From: Opitutaceae bacterium
Lineage (GTDB): Bacteria; Verrucomicrobiota; Verrucomicrobiia; Opitutales; Opitutaceae
DNA: 64,000 bases
Direction: 5' to 3'
Assembly: GCA_027482185.1 (NCBI GenBank)
Contig: JAIXWF010000013.1
Location: 310,001 to 374,000, forward strand
This document shows, piece after piece, positions 17,656 through 25,823 of this stretch. The translations under genes and the position numbers were made by a program. The notes beneath the pieces were generated by a model, which had not been told where the DNA came from, did no database searches, and saw only the letters and a program-made list of their open reading frames with translations. How positions within the stretch are numbered: the first letter of the stretch is position 1; every line of letters starts with the position of its first letter.

Positions 17656-18443
17656 CCCTGGCGGGCGGCGCGGCAAACCTCGACGATCGCGGCGGCGGTG
17701 GCGGCGGATTGGACTTCGAGCCAGCGTTGGCCGAGTTCGGGCGTGGCGACGGCGGCGTCGCCCATGATGCCGGTTTTCGAAAGATCGGCGGAGACCCAGG
17801 CCATCGTGGCGGGAGCGCGTTCGGGGCGGAGGTTGCCCATCGTCTCGACGCGGCCGCAGTAGTCGGCGACGGCCTTGGACATGTCGACGTACTGCGGCAG
17901 GGCCGCGAGCAGGAGGGCGGTCTCGGCGGTGTTCGCGTGGTAGCCGAACGTCGCTTCCTGCGGCGGCAGCGGCATGTCGACCTTGGGCGCGAGGCTGCCG
18001 CAGCGCAGGCCGAGGGTGGCGGAGATTTCGCGCAGCGTGTAGACGATCACGGCGATGTTGCCGCCGTGGGTGTTGAGGATGGCGAGATTCTTGAAACCCC
18101 AGGCGTGGATTTGGCGGGCGACGGCCCAGAGCTGGGCGCGGAGCGTGTCTTTGGAAACGAAGAGCGTGCCGGGGAAGCCGGTGTGCTCGTTGCTCTTGCC
18201 AATCGTGATCGGGGGCGCGACGTAGACCGAGGCTTCGGGCGGCAGCAGCGGCAACGCGCGCTCGAGCCAGACTTGGGCGAGGAAGGAATCGACGGCGACG
18301 GGCAGGTGCGGGCCGTGCTGCTCGATGGCGCCGGTGGCGAGGATGACGGGGGCGACGGCTTTGTCGGGCAACGAGGCGATCTCGCGCGCCGTCATGCCCG
18401 GCAGGTAGCGGTTGCGGTAGGACGGAAAGGGCGGGTGGTCCAT
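17652..18443 (-). CDS. Creatininase-family metal-dependent amidohydrolase
   Basis: 263 residues, normal for the family, which opens cyclic amides (creatinine) or removes formyl groups (FAPy deformylase) using two metals. The ligand set is complete: Glu41 and His43 in EQHGPHLP, Asp52, His126 in NTHGGN (usually NGHGGN), and Glu175 in HANTAET with His170. The start is CAT 18441-18443 (MDHPPFPSYRN), 5 bases after the divergent homologue's stop, so the two are tightly coupled. It is the last gene of the leftward arm of the metabolic island. The true substrate is unknown. Confidence 0.9.
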   Translation of the reverse strand: MDHPPFPSYRNRYLPGMTAREIASLPDKAVAPVILATGAIEQHGPHLPVAVDSFLAQVWLERALPLLPPEASVYVAPPITIGKSNEHTGFPGTLFVSKDTLRAQLWAVARQIHAWGFKNLAILNTHGGNIAVIVYTLREISATLGLRCGSLAPKVDMPLPPQEATFGYHANTAETALLLAALPQYVDMSKAVADYCGRVETMGNLRPERAPATMAWVSADLSKTGIMGDAAVATPELGQRWLEVQSAATAAAIVEVCRAARQG

Positions 18444-18448
18444 GGCGG

Positions 18449-19222
18449 TCAGGGTTGCGCGGGCAAAATTTTGCCGCCGTGCGGGAGCGGCGGATACGCG
18501 TGGATCTCGCCGAGGAGACCGACGAGGCGGACGGCGGCATCGTCGAGGAGGGCGGGGGCCGCCGCGCGGGCGGCAGCGAGCGGAAGGGCGGGTTCGGCGA
18601 GCGGGTGGACGCGTTCGTCGCCCCACGGGCGCGGGAACGGCGGCTCGGAAGCGCCGCGCGGCGGCGGTTCGGCGTCGCAGCCGGTGAGCGCGGTGACGAG
18701 GGTCTGGAAAGTGCGGCGGGATTGGCTGCGGACCGGATGCAGGTCGAGGCCGAGGCCGCTGAGGCTGATGCGGAAAATCTGCAAGCCGAGGGCGATGCGG
18801 TTGTCGCGGGCGACGGCGGCGATAAACTCTTCGTTCCACGGGCTGGCGTTGTAGAGCAGCACGCGTTTGAAGCCGGATACGGCGATGGAACCGAGGACAT
18901 CGGCGAGGAAGCCATGGGCGACGGGCGGCTCGACGGCGAAGGCGCAGCCCGGATCGGAACCGAGGACGAAACGCAGCGGCGGGATCACGAGGATCGGCTG
19001 GCCGGCAGGGCGGCGTCGCGAAGCGGCGCGGAGGACGTGCATGAGCACGGTTTCCTCGGCGTCGAGGGCGTGGCCGAGGCCCCAGTCGGCGGTGCCGCAG
19101 AGCGGGACGACGACGAGGGTATGCGCGGGATTGGGCCAGCGGGAAAATTCGGGCCAGCGGTGCCAGGCCCAGAAGGTGGCGTCGTCGGCGACGCAGAGCG
19201 GCACGGGAGTCGGGGCGCTCAT
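18449..19222 (-). CDS. Degenerate creatininase homologue lacking metal ligands
   Basis: 257 residues with creatininase topology but no catalytic residues. Where the active copy has GAIEQHGPHLP..D, this one reads GTADWGLGHALD; where it has NTHGGN this has NASPWNEEF; where it has HANTAET this has VRSQSRRTF. The frame is intact and its start overlaps the ridA stop (ATGA), so it is a maintained gene and not a wreck. It probably acts as a structural partner or regulator of the active enzyme encoded 5 bases downstream. The assignment rests on alignment by eye. Confidence 0.65.
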   Translation of the reverse strand: MSAPTPVPLCVADDATFWAWHRWPEFSRWPNPAHTLVVVPLCGTADWGLGHALDAEETVLMHVLRAASRRRPAGQPILVIPPLRFVLGSDPGCAFAVEPPVAHGFLADVLGSIAVSGFKRVLLYNASPWNEEFIAAVARDNRIALGLQIFRISLSGLGLDLHPVRSQSRRTFQTLVTALTGCDAEPPPRGASEPPFPRPWGDERVHPLAEPALPLAAARAAAPALLDDAAVRLVGLLGEIHAYPPLPHGGKILPAQP

Positions 19223-19614
19223 CGGGCGGCGGTAATTTCGACTTCGACGCAGCAGCCGGGGCGGGCGAGGCCCTTGACCTCGAGGAGCGTGCTGGCGGCA
19301 AGGGCGCCGCCGAGGTAGCGGTCGCGCACGGCGGTGAACTTGGGGAAGTCGGCCATGTTGGTGAGATAGGTCTGGGTGCGGACGACGTCGTCGAAACCGA
19401 GATCCGCCGCGGCCAGGATCTGGCCGATGAGTTTGAAAACGTAGTCGGTCTGGGCGGAGGCGTCGTCGGGCGCGACGACCTGGCCGGAGGGATCGACGGC
19501 GAGTTGGCCGGTGGCGTAGAGCGTGCGGCCGGTGCCGAAATCGAGGAGAATGCCGGGGCTGTAGGCGCCGCGCGGGGCGGCGAAGCCGGGCGGGTAGATG
19601 ATCGTCTTCTTCAT
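19219..19614 (-). CDS. RidA-family enamine/imine deaminase-like protein
   Basis: 131 residues. Family words are LYATGQLAVDPSGQVV, DYVFKLIGQILAAADLGFDDVVRTQTYLTNM, FPKFTAVRDRYLG and the C-terminal RPGCCVEVEITAA, with the usually conserved Arg replaced by the RPGCCVE context (commonly RP..l.VEVe). RidA proteins hydrolyse reactive enamines or, in clusters such as Rut, assist breakdown of pyrimidine-ring products. The start is CAT 19612-19614, overlapping the stop of the DUF2165 gene. Confidence 0.88.
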   Translation of the reverse strand: MKKTIIYPPGFAAPRGAYSPGILLDFGTGRTLYATGQLAVDPSGQVVAPDDASAQTDYVFKLIGQILAAADLGFDDVVRTQTYLTNMADFPKFTAVRDRYLGGALAASTLLEVKGLARPGCCVEVEITAAR

Positions 19615-20108
19615 GGGGCGAGTTCGTCGTCGGGCTGGTTGAGGTAGAGGAGCCCGAGACCGAAGATGGCGAACATGCGGAACGCGGCGGTCTGGCCGTT
19701 CCAGGTCGGGGATTGCCACATCAAAAACCATTCGCCGCCGACGGTGATGAAGGCGACGAACCACTGCAGGAGGCTCAGCACGAGACCGGCGCTGGCGAGG
19801 ACCTTGGCGCGCTGCCAAGCGGCGGCGGAGCCGCCGCGCGCGGCCCAGAGTTGCTTCACGCCGAGGGCGATGAGGGCGCCGGCGGCGAATTCCCAGAGGA
19901 TGATCGAGGCGTAGAACGCATGGTGCACGGCGGGACTGTCGATCGCGCGCCACATGAGTTTGTTGCCGGGGAACGTCGTGCTCATGTTGAGGACGTTCTT
20001 CACGAATTGGAAATTGGAGTCGTAGTCGGTGACGTTGTTGAACGCCACGAGCAGGAGGAAAAACGACGAGGCGGCGGTGAGGGCGATTTTCGCGAGGCGG
20101 ATGATCAT
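19611..20108 (-). CDS. DUF2165 small integral membrane protein
   Basis: 165 residues with four membrane segments (about 8-25, 65-85, 100-125, 145-160). The words FNNVTDYDSNFQFVKNVLNMSTTFPGN and EWFLMWQSPTWNGQ are typical of DUF2165. Its function is unknown; its overlap with ridA implies a role linked to the island, perhaps in transport. About 200 bases separate it from the amidohydrolase upstream. Confidence 0.8.
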   Translation of the reverse strand: MIIRLAKIALTAASSFFLLLVAFNNVTDYDSNFQFVKNVLNMSTTFPGNKLMWRAIDSPAVHHAFYASIILWEFAAGALIALGVKQLWAARGGSAAAWQRAKVLASAGLVLSLLQWFVAFITVGGEWFLMWQSPTWNGQTAAFRMFAIFGLGLLYLNQPDDELAP

Positions 20109-20169
20109 CGGGAGGGGAGGCGGGGCGGGCGCGGAGGGGAGGATGGGGCGTGGACGAAGGCTGAGGAGG

Positions 20170-20280
20170 GGGACACAGAGGTCACGGAGTGAACACGGAG
20201 TTCACGGAACGGAAATGGGCGGGGAGGAAATTGCCGGAACGGGATTGCCGGAACGGAATTGCGTTCCGGCAAGGGAGGCG
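20170..20280. repeat. CACGGAG-type and CCGGAACG-type short direct repeats
   Basis: The gap between the amidohydrolase and the DUF2165 gene holds ACGGAG words at short spacing (ACACAGAG, TCACGGAG, ACACGGAG, TTCACGGA) followed by three GCCGGAACG/GTTCCGGC words. The same CACGGAG style recurs at 47491-47531 and 48617-48640. Confidence 0.55.
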
Positions 20281-20307
20281 GAGGCGTTCTTCAAAGCGGA
20301 GTTGGGC

Positions 20308-21606
20308 TCAGCGGTCCTGGAGTTCGGCGTAGTCGGGGAGGGGAGCGGGGGCGAAGCCGTCGGCGTTGACGATTCGGCGCGGGCTGCCGGGGCGGCTGAG
20401 GAGTTCGCTGAAGCGCTGCACGCCGAAGACGACGAGGTGGGCGGGCGAACCGGGGGCGACGCGGCCGTAGGTCGGCAGGCCGACGAGATCGGCGGCGGTG
20501 CGGGTGACGGCGCCGACGGCGGCGTCGAGGCGCACATCGAGATGGGCGAGGCGGACGCTTTGGACGAGGACTTCGGCGGCGTCGTAGTCGCCGAAGGCGT
20601 AGAAGGCATCGCGGACATTGTCGCTGGCGCAGGCGACGGGCACGCCGGCATCGAGGAGATCGTGGACCAAAGTGAGGCCGCGCCAGAGGGGCGTCCGGGG
20701 AAAGACGGTGCCGGCGCTGCGGCGGTCCTGCAGGTAGACGTTGCAGAGCGGGAGGGAAACGATGCCGAGGCCGGCGGCCTTCACGAGATCGATGGTGGAG
20801 CGGGCGCGGTCGCGGGGCTGGACGGCGAGGCTGCAGCAGTGGCCGCAGACCGCGGGCAACGTGAACCCGTTGCGCAAGATGCCTTCGGCGACGAGGCGGA
20901 GGCACTCGGCCTGGGGGTTGTCGTTTTCGTCGACGTGCAGGTCGATGCCGAGGCCGCGTTCCTGGGCGAGTCGGAGCAAGCCGTCGATCTGCGCGGGCAG
21001 GTCGGGATTCATCTGCAGGAAACCGCCGAGGGCAGAGGCGCCGTAGCGGACGGCGAGGTCGGCGATTTTGCGGCCGGTGTCGGAAACGAAATCGGCGCCG
21101 CCGCACAGCGGAATGGTCTGGAGTTCGATGCGGCCGCGCCACTCGGCGCGGAGCCGGGCCATGGTGGCGTGGCTGACCTCGGACCAAGGCAGGCCGGTGT
21201 CGAGATGGGTGCGGATGACGCGGGTGCCGTGGGCGTAGGCGGTGCGGAGGGCGAAGCCGGCGCGGCGGAGCAGGTCGGCCTCGGTCCAGTTGTCCTTGTC
21301 GTTGGCGAGGCTCGTGATCGCTTCCCAGAACGTGCCCGTGCGGTTGGGCGCGCGGTGCCAGGTGTGCGTTTTGTCGAGGTGGACGTGGGCGTCGACGAAG
21401 CCGGGGAAAACGAGGGCGCCGGCGGCGTCGATTTCCGCGGTCGCGGCGGGCGCGGCGGCGGAGGAAGACGGAGTAACGGAGACGATCTCGTTTCCGGCGA
21501 GGCCGACATCGCAGAGCACGGCCGGCTCGAGCGGATCGACGGCGCCGCGCGGCAAATCGGGCGGGAGCAAGGCGGCGGGGACGCGGGCGCGGCGCAGGAG
21601 CAGCAT
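20308..21606 (-). CDS. Cytosine/creatinine deaminase-like amidohydrolase
   Basis: 432 residues, close to CodA. Metal site and catalysis are visible: HVH at 74-76, HVDEND with His224 and Glu227 (CodA HCDEIDD), GHCCSL with His256, LPLCNVYLQDR, and ASDNVRD with Asp329. CodA-type enzymes deaminate cytosine, and the same fold acts as creatinine deaminase. The substrate here is not known. It is the first gene of the leftward arm, divergent from the FAD oxidase across a 107-base promoter region. Confidence 0.85.
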   Translation of the reverse strand: MLLLRRARVPAALLPPDLPRGAVDPLEPAVLCDVGLAGNEIVSVTPSSSAAAPAATAEIDAAGALVFPGFVDAHVHLDKTHTWHRAPNRTGTFWEAITSLANDKDNWTEADLLRRAGFALRTAYAHGTRVIRTHLDTGLPWSEVSHATMARLRAEWRGRIELQTIPLCGGADFVSDTGRKIADLAVRYGASALGGFLQMNPDLPAQIDGLLRLAQERGLGIDLHVDENDNPQAECLRLVAEGILRNGFTLPAVCGHCCSLAVQPRDRARSTIDLVKAAGLGIVSLPLCNVYLQDRRSAGTVFPRTPLWRGLTLVHDLLDAGVPVACASDNVRDAFYAFGDYDAAEVLVQSVRLAHLDVRLDAAVGAVTRTAADLVGLPTYGRVAPGSPAHLVVFGVQRFSELLSRPGSPRRIVNADGFAPAPLPDYAELQDR

Positions 21607-21656
21607 CGCGGAATGAAAGCACCGGCGATGCCATGCGCGAGGTCGGTCCAGACTTT

Positions 21657-21670
21657 TGGCAAAGGTGCCA
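21657..21670. promoter_or_regulatory. Small palindrome in the divergent promoter region
   Basis: TGGCA, four bases, then TGCCA: a perfect inverted repeat between the divergent amidohydrolase (start 21606) and FAD oxidase (start 21714). It could be an operator controlling both arms. No convincing -10/-35 pair could be fixed. Confidence 0.4.
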
Positions 21671-21713
21671 GTCCGGTGGCAGCGAACCTGCTATTTCGGG
21701 TCCGGAACCCTGC

Positions 21714-23162
21714 ATGCCCAATCTTCCCGAAGCCCTTCGCCTTGAACTCCGCACCCTGCTCGGGGCCGAGCACGTGATCGAGAACGGCGAGTCCCTCGAA
21801 ACGCTTTCCAAGGACTTCTACTGGTATTCGCCGGTGCTGAAGCGGAAGTTGGACGACAAGGTCGCCGACCTCGTGGTACGGCCGGGTTCGCTCGACGAAT
21901 TGAAAGGGGCGATCGCCGCGTGCTTCCGGGCGGGCGTGCCCGTGGTGCCGCGCGGCGGCGGCACGGGCAACTACGGCCAATGCGTGCCTTTGTTCGGCGG
22001 CGTCGTGATCGATCTCGCGCGGTTGGACAAAATCCATTCCGTGGCCGGCGGCGTCGTGCGGGCGGAACCCGGCGCGCGGCTCGGTACGATCGAACCGACG
22101 GCGCGGGCCGCGGGTTGGGAGCTGCGTTGCCTGCCTTCGACCTGGGTCAAGAGTTCCCTCGGCGGCTTTTTCTGCGGCGGTTCCGGCGGCATCGGCTCGA
22201 TCACGTGGGGCGGCATCAACGCCGCCGACAACGTGAAGTCCGTCACGGTGATGACCTGCGAGGCGGAGCCGCGGCTGCTGAAGCTCGAGGAGCGCGACGC
22301 GATCAAGGCGCTGCACACCTACGGCACGACGGGATTTCTGGTGGAGATCGAGATGCGGCTCGCGCCGAAGATCGACTACGAGCAGCTCATCTTCAGTTCG
22401 CCGAACTGGGACACGTTGCTGACGTGGACGGACGGCGCGGCGCGGAACGGGACCTGGCGGAAACGGCTGGTGACGCAGTTCCAATGGCCGATCCCGTCGT
22501 ACTTCAAACCGCTCGCGAAGTATTTCCGCAACGGCGAGCACACGAGTTTCCTGCTGGTGGACCGCGCGCAGGCGGCGGAGGTCGTGGCCGCGGCGGAGGC
22601 CGCCGGCTTGACCACGGTGTTCCGGCAGCCGCTGGCGGATCCGCCGAAACCGCCGTTCATCACGGATTACACGTGGAACCACACGACGCTGTGGGCGATG
22701 AAGTCGGACCCGACGATCACTTACTTGCAGGTCGGCTACGGCGAAAATTTCCGCGCGCAATTTGCCGAACTCGAACGGCGTTTCCCGGGCGAGATCCTGC
22801 AGCACCTCGAGTGGGTCGCCGGCAATTCCAAGATGATGCGCAATGCATCCGACGGCGCGACGCCCTCGCCGGCTTCGATCGTCATCGGCGCGATCCCGCT
22901 GGTCTTCTTCAAGAACGAGGCCCGACTGGCCGAGATCATCGCCGCGTGCGGCGAGATCGGCGTGGGCGTGGCCAACCCGCACACCTTCGTGCTGGAGGAG
23001 GGCGGCCGCCATCCGAACATCGCGGAGAAACGCGCCCTGAAGGACGCGGTCGATCCGAAGGGCCTGCTCAATCCGGGGAAGATGAAATCATATCCCCGCA
23101 ATCCATTCGATCCCGGAGCGGCCGCCGTGGCCGCGGCCGCGATCGCCGCCGAGGCGACCTGA
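21714..23162 (+). CDS. FAD-binding oxidoreductase (GlcD/vanillyl-alcohol oxidase type)
   Basis: 482 residues. The FAD_binding_4 domain begins near residue 50; VPRGGGTGNYGQ (78-89) is the FAD pyrophosphate loop, and GGSGGIGSITWGG follows near 155. The C-terminus has DPKGLLNPGKMKSY, the usual end motif of the superfamily. The start is ATG 21714 (MPNLPEALRLEL); the earlier in-frame ATG at 21633 would run into the divergent promoter. It probably oxidises the imported compound or a breakdown product. It is the first gene of the rightward arm, 16 bases before the ABC ATPase. Confidence 0.82.
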   Translation: MPNLPEALRLELRTLLGAEHVIENGESLETLSKDFYWYSPVLKRKLDDKVADLVVRPGSLDELKGAIAACFRAGVPVVPRGGGTGNYGQCVPLFGGVVIDLARLDKIHSVAGGVVRAEPGARLGTIEPTARAAGWELRCLPSTWVKSSLGGFFCGGSGGIGSITWGGINAADNVKSVTVMTCEAEPRLLKLEERDAIKALHTYGTTGFLVEIEMRLAPKIDYEQLIFSSPNWDTLLTWTDGAARNGTWRKRLVTQFQWPIPSYFKPLAKYFRNGEHTSFLLVDRAQAAEVVAAAEAAGLTTVFRQPLADPPKPPFITDYTWNHTTLWAMKSDPTITYLQVGYGENFRAQFAELERRFPGEILQHLEWVAGNSKMMRNASDGATPSPASIVIGAIPLVFFKNEARLAEIIAACGEIGVGVANPHTFVLEEGGRHPNIAEKRALKDAVDPKGLLNPGKMKSYPRNPFDPGAAAVAAAAIAAEAT

Positions 23163-23178
23163 CCCGCGCGCGACCCGC

Positions 23179-23946
23179 ATGAGCGCCCCCTCCCTCGTTC
23201 GGATCGAGCATGTGTCCAAGCGCTTCGGCAGCGGCCCCCTCGTCCTCGACAACATCGGCCTGACGGTCGAGCGCGGCGAGTTCGTCAGCCTGATCGGGCC
23301 CAGCGGCTGCGGCAAATCGACGCTGCTGCGCCTCATCGCGGGGCTCACGGAACCGACGTCGGGCCAATTGGTGATCGACGGCATGACACCGGAGGACGCG
23401 CGCGAGCTGATGTTCTTCGTGTTCCAGGACGCCAACCTGATGCCGTGGCGCAAAGTGGCGGAAAACGTGGAGCTGCCGCTCTTGCTCCGCGGCGATGCCA
23501 CGGCGCGCCGCACGGAGCGCGTGAAACGGATGCTCGAGGTCGTCGGCCTGGGCGACGCCGCGGGCAAGTTCCCGTGGCAGCTGTCGGGCGGCATGCGCAT
23601 GCGCGTATCGATCGCGCGGGCCCTGAGCGTGGCGCCGGAGATTCTGCTGCTGGACGAACCGTTCGGTGCGCTGGACGAAATGACGCGGGACAAATTGAAC
23701 GAGGACCTGCTCGCGTTGCGGCAGACGGATCCGTTCACCGGTTTCTTCGTGACGCACTCGGTGGCGGAGGCGGTGTTCCTTTCGACGCGCATCGTGGTCT
23801 TGGCCGCGAATCCCGGGCGCGTTTCGACGGTGATCGACGTGCCGTTCCCGTATCCGCGGCCGCCGGAGCTGCGGGAAACGCCGGAATTTCTCCAGTTGCT
23901 CGCCGCTACGGCGCGGGCGCTGCGCGCGGTGCGCGGGGGCCATTGA
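23179..23946 (+). CDS. ABC transporter ATP-binding protein (SsuB/TauB/ThiZ type)
   Basis: 255 residues. Walker A GPSGCGKST at 40-48, Q-loop FVFQDANLMPW, signature LSGGMRMRVSIARAL, Walker B ILLLDEPFGALDE, and switch His in VTHSVAEA. The PFGALDEMTR wording is typical of the nitrate/sulfonate/pyrimidine importer group. It lies between the FAD oxidase and its permease, 7 bases before the latter. Confidence 0.92.
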   Translation: MSAPSLVRIEHVSKRFGSGPLVLDNIGLTVERGEFVSLIGPSGCGKSTLLRLIAGLTEPTSGQLVIDGMTPEDARELMFFVFQDANLMPWRKVAENVELPLLLRGDATARRTERVKRMLEVVGLGDAAGKFPWQLSGGMRMRVSIARALSVAPEILLLDEPFGALDEMTRDKLNEDLLALRQTDPFTGFFVTHSVAEAVFLSTRIVVLAANPGRVSTVIDVPFPYPRPPELRETPEFLQLLAATARALRAVRGGH

Positions 23947-23953
23947 ACCGCCG

Positions 23954-24742
23954 ATGAAATCCACGCGTCTCATGGCTTGGTTGCAGCCGGCGATCACGGG
24001 TCTCGCCCTGATCGGGCTGTGGTATGCGGTGAAAGCGGGTTTCAAGATCCCGACCTTCGTGCTGCCGTCGCCGGGCGAGATCGCGCAGGCGGCCTGGGAC
24101 GAACGCGGCCCGCTGCTGTCCGCCGCGATGGTGACGGTGCGCGGCGCGCTGCTCGGCTTTTTCGCGGCGGTGAGCGTGGGCTTTTTGCTCGCGATGGCGC
24201 TCGGGTTTTCGCCGCGGATCAAGGCGTCGTTCTACCCGTACATTTTGATTCTGCAGATGATGCCCGTGACGATTTTGGCGCCGGTCTTCGTGCTGTGGCT
24301 GGGGCAGGGGCTGCCGAGCATCGTGGCGATCACGTTCATGATCGGGTTCTTCCCGGTGGTCGCGAACACGACGATGGGCTTCGTCTCCGTCGACCGGAAT
24401 CTCCGGGAGCTTTTCTTGATGTGCAAGGCGACGCGCGCGCAGGAAGTCCGCTACCTGCGCATCCCGGGCGCGATGCCGTATTTCCTCACCGGCATGAAAA
24501 TCGCCGGCACCTTGGCGCCGATCGGCGCGATCGTCGGCGATTTCCTCGCGGGCAGCGCGGAAAACGGCGTGGGCGGCATCGGCTTCATGACGATCGCGTA
24601 CTTCTCGCAGCTGAAGACGCCGGCGCTGTTCGCGACCGGGCTCGTGGCCTGCGTGATGGGTTTTCTCTTCGTCGGCGGGGTCAACTGGCTCCACTGGCGC
24701 CTCCTGCATTCGTGGCACGATTCGATGGTCAAAAAGGAATGA
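23954..24742 (+). CDS. ABC transporter permease (SsuC/ThiX type)
   Basis: 262 residues with six membrane segments. LPSPGEIAQA near the start and the EAA-like loop around ATRAQEVRYLRIPGAMPYFLTGMK (about 155-178) mark the BPD_transp_1 family, nitrate/sulfonate/pyrimidine branch. Its stop overlaps a possible ATG for the next gene, so the importer genes are tightly coupled. Confidence 0.9.
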   Translation: MKSTRLMAWLQPAITGLALIGLWYAVKAGFKIPTFVLPSPGEIAQAAWDERGPLLSAAMVTVRGALLGFFAAVSVGFLLAMALGFSPRIKASFYPYILILQMMPVTILAPVFVLWLGQGLPSIVAITFMIGFFPVVANTTMGFVSVDRNLRELFLMCKATRAQEVRYLRIPGAMPYFLTGMKIAGTLAPIGAIVGDFLAGSAENGVGGIGFMTIAYFSQLKTPALFATGLVACVMGFLFVGGVNWLHWRLLHSWHDSMVKKE

Positions 24743-24744
24743 GC

Positions 24745-25782
24745 ATGAACCCCAGCACCCGCGTTTCCCTCCTGTTCCGTTGCCTGGCCGCCGTCGCCGC
24801 GCTCGGCCTCGCCAGTTGCGGCGACAAGCCCGCCGCGACCGCGCCCGCCGCCGCGGGCGAGAAGCCGCTGACGAAGATCGTGCTTCAGACCGACTGGTAC
24901 GCGCAGCCCGAGCACGGCGGTTTCTACCAGGCGGTGGTCAAGGGGTACTACAAGGAGGTCGGCCTCGACGTGCAGATCGTGCAGGGCGGGCCGAACGCGA
25001 TCCCGACCCAGAAGGTGGCGATGGGCGCGACGCAATTTTCCATCGGCCGCACGGACGAGATCGCGATCGCGGTGGGTCGCGGCATTCCGCTCCAGGTCGT
25101 GGCGGCGCTGATGCAGCGGGATCCGCAGGCGATCATGTTCCACGAAGAGGGCGGCATCGGCGGGTTCAAGGACCTCGACGGCCGCAACATCATGGCCGTG
25201 CCGGGCGCCGGCTGGATCATGCTGATGGAGAAAAAATTCGGCATCAAGGTGTCGGTCACGCCCCTGGACTTCGGGCTGAGCCGCTTCATGGCGGACAAAA
25301 AGTTCGTCCAGCAGTGCTTCATCACGAACGAGCCCTACTACGTGCGCCAGCAGGGCGCGAAGCCGAAGACCCTGCTGCTTTCTGACATGGGGTTCTCGCC
25401 GTACCGTGTCTGGTACACGAGCCGCGCCTATGCGGCGAAGAACCCGGAGATCGTGCGCGCGTTCACCGCGGCGTCGATCCGCGGCTGGACGGAGTACATT
25501 TCCGGCGATCGCGCGGAGGCGGACAAGATCATCGGCTCGTTGAACAAGCAGATGGTGCCGGAGTTCATCGCCTACAGCGTCGGGGCGATGCGCGAGTTCA
25601 AGCTCGTGACCGGCGATCCCGCGAAGGGCGAGGCGGTGGGGAAGATCGACCCCGCGCGCCTCGAGGACGAGCTCCGGCAACTGGCCGCCATCGGCGTGCT
25701 GGGCCAGCCCGTGAAGCTCGCGGACATTTTCGATCCCCAATTTCTGCCGGAAGGCCTGCGGCCTGCAAAGGCCGCGCAGTGA
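24745..25782 (+). CDS. NMT1/THI5-like solute-binding lipoprotein
   Basis: 345 residues. A signal with lipobox LASC puts the lipidated cysteine at 25, so it is anchored in a membrane facing the periplasm. The mature part has the NMT1/THI5 (ThiY-like) pattern: TDWYAQPEHGGFYQA, GPNAIPTQKVAMGATQF, FITNEPYYVRQQG. Relatives bind thiamine-type pyrimidines, riboflavin and similar heterocycles. Start choice: AAGGA at 24734-24738 is 6 bases from ATG 24745 and abuts the alternative ATG 24739. A FAD oxidase, ATPase and permease precede it and a TonB receptor follows. Confidence 0.9.
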   Translation: MNPSTRVSLLFRCLAAVAALGLASCGDKPAATAPAAAGEKPLTKIVLQTDWYAQPEHGGFYQAVVKGYYKEVGLDVQIVQGGPNAIPTQKVAMGATQFSIGRTDEIAIAVGRGIPLQVVAALMQRDPQAIMFHEEGGIGGFKDLDGRNIMAVPGAGWIMLMEKKFGIKVSVTPLDFGLSRFMADKKFVQQCFITNEPYYVRQQGAKPKTLLLSDMGFSPYRVWYTSRAYAAKNPEIVRAFTAASIRGWTEYISGDRAEADKIIGSLNKQMVPEFIAYSVGAMREFKLVTGDPAKGEAVGKIDPARLEDELRQLAAIGVLGQPVKLADIFDPQFLPEGLRPAKAAQ

Positions 25783-25823
25783 GCCCTGGACCCCGCAACG
25801 GCTTCCGGCAGGAGGCCAAAACC

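Noticed and set aside
17652-19301. A 549-codon frame that would fuse the creatininase to an N-terminal extension
   Set aside because: The extension is Arg/Pro-rich shadow of the degenerate homologue; CAT 18441-18443 gives the standard family start.
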